The notes below the pieces were generated by a model, which was not told where the DNA came from, searched no databases, and was given only the letters and a program-made list of their open reading frames with translations. 5,130 nucleotides of DNA from an uncultured Oscillospiraceae bacterium (GTDB taxonomy: Bacteria > Bacillota > Clostridia > Oscillospirales > Oscillospiraceae). Made by a program: the position numbers and the translations under genes. The stretch covers positions 1 through 5,130 of the forward strand of contig CAKTVG010000054.1 in assembly GCA_934622035.1 (NCBI GenBank), read 5' to 3'. Of the stretch, positions 4,618-5,130 are shown piece after piece (positions within the stretch are counted from its first letter, which is position 1; each line of letters opens with the position of its first letter).

Positions 4618-5130
4618 TTAAGTGTCTTTTGATTTCTCCGACGCATCTTCCACCGCGCCTTCCAGCAAGTCCGTCACGACCTGATTGAGTTGTACGGCGT
4701 TCTTGGGGGTAATAACGGGAACACCTGTACGCTCCTCCACTGCTTTCCGGGCAATTCCGGCAGCTTCACCGCCCTCGCGGGCAACTGCCATATTTTCCGA
4801 AAATGTACTCGGCACTTTCTGCTTGGATATCTCTGTGGTAGTTGCTTCCGCCAGCATGTTCAGCACCAGTTCCAGTGTCGTCATGTTATCACGAAGGTTT
4901 TCCTTTTTTAGGCCCTTCAGATTCTTGTACTGCCGGGTGGACATGCCGGACCACGCGCGGGAAATTTCATCCGTGAGGATGGCGTACTCGACGCCCTTCT
5001 GCACCCCGCGAGCATCCCATTCATCCGTCAGTTCCTTGCGAACCTGAATGGCTTGCAGCCGCTGGTTGATCCACTCACGGCTGTACCCTTTCTTGAGATA
5101 AGTTTCCAACGCCCGCTCAATGGTCAACTC
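4618..5130 (-). CDS. Bro-N/antirepressor-like protein, C-terminal part, N-terminus outside window
   Basis: The frame enters from the right edge and ends at TAA 4620-4618, giving 170 residues. No true start is visible; a TTG near the edge is simply an internal Leu. The order of motifs is TIERALETYLKKGYSREWIN, QVRKELTDEWDARGV, EYAILTDEISRAWSGMSTRQ, LKGLKKENLRDNMTTLELVL, NMLAEATTTEIS and a Gly/Ala-rich REGGEAAGIARKAVE segment before a Val-Pro-Val-Ile strand. I recall this region as the conserved C-terminal half of Bro-N (BRO family) proteins in gut Firmicutes, usually about 270-290 aa and related to phage antirepressors, so roughly the first 100-120 residues with the DNA-binding Bro-N domain would lie outside. 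Such proteins are thought to regulate phage or element genes by DNA binding; that role is inferred here. A DinD-like (DNA damage-inducible) annotation is the main alternative. It has its own terminator and is not continuous with the downstream operon. Confidence 0.8.
   Translation of the reverse strand, partial: ELTIERALETYLKKGYSREWINQRLQAIQVRKELTDEWDARGVQKGVEYAILTDEISRAWSGMSTRQYKNLKGLKKENLRDNMTTLELVLNMLAEATTTEISKQKVPSTFSENMAVAREGGEAAGIARKAVEERTGVPVITPKNAVQLNQVVTDLLEGAVEDASEKSKDT

Noticed and set aside
4685..5047. Plus-strand open frame of 120 codons
   Set aside because: It is antisense to the Bro-N-like coding region, whose minus-strand motifs are clearly conserved; this is a shadow frame.
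1..5130. CRISPR arrays, tRNA/rRNA genes, insertion sequence ends, integrase or attachment sites
   Set aside because: I found no regularly spaced direct repeats, no tRNA-like cloverleaf, no transposase or recombinase motifs and no terminal inverted repeats flanking a gene in this window.

Overview
The window reads as an accessory stretch of an integrative/conjugative (or prophage-like) element from a low-to-mid GC gut Firmicute, probably class Clostridia. The reasons are strong AGGAGG ribosome binding sites before every gene, tight co-directional packing, intrinsic terminators with long T tracts, and protein families (ArdA-type antirestriction, LPD28, DUF4314, Bro-N-like antirepressor) that are typical of such elements. 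Family names come from recalled sequence patterns, not from a search. Every gene I can support is on the minus strand, so transcription runs from high to low coordinates.

Right end (4618-5130): the C-terminal 170 residues of a Bro-N/antirepressor-like protein whose N-terminus lies outside the window. Its 3' flank holds a perfect 12-bp hairpin (4509-4537) and then a strong intrinsic terminator (4465-4501).

Middle (4050-4617): about 570 bases without a confident gene. Besides those two structures it holds a start-less coding-like tail (4361-4462), a second strong minus-strand terminator (4236-4274) and a possible 32-codon leader ORF (4103-4201). I see no convincing promoter for the operon that follows.

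Left part (1-4049): a compact operon in the order 117-aa conserved hypothetical, LPD28-domain protein (ATGA overlap), 192-aa hypothetical (1-base gap), and a 382-aa ArdA-like antirestriction protein. An intrinsic terminator (993-1021) follows, then a Cys-rich two-module protein of about 232 aa and a DUF4314 protein cut by the left edge. The likely joint role is protection or establishment of the element in a new host; only the ArdA-like protein has a family-level function to support this.

The most notable observation is that the 382-aa ArdA-like protein is an internal tandem duplication with a period of about 190 residues, which could make it a single-chain double DNA mimic. Others are a terminator splitting the operon just after that gene, an apparent fusion of two modules in the 232-aa gene with a leftover internal start site, and a possible small RNA or structured 3' end after the Bro-N gene.
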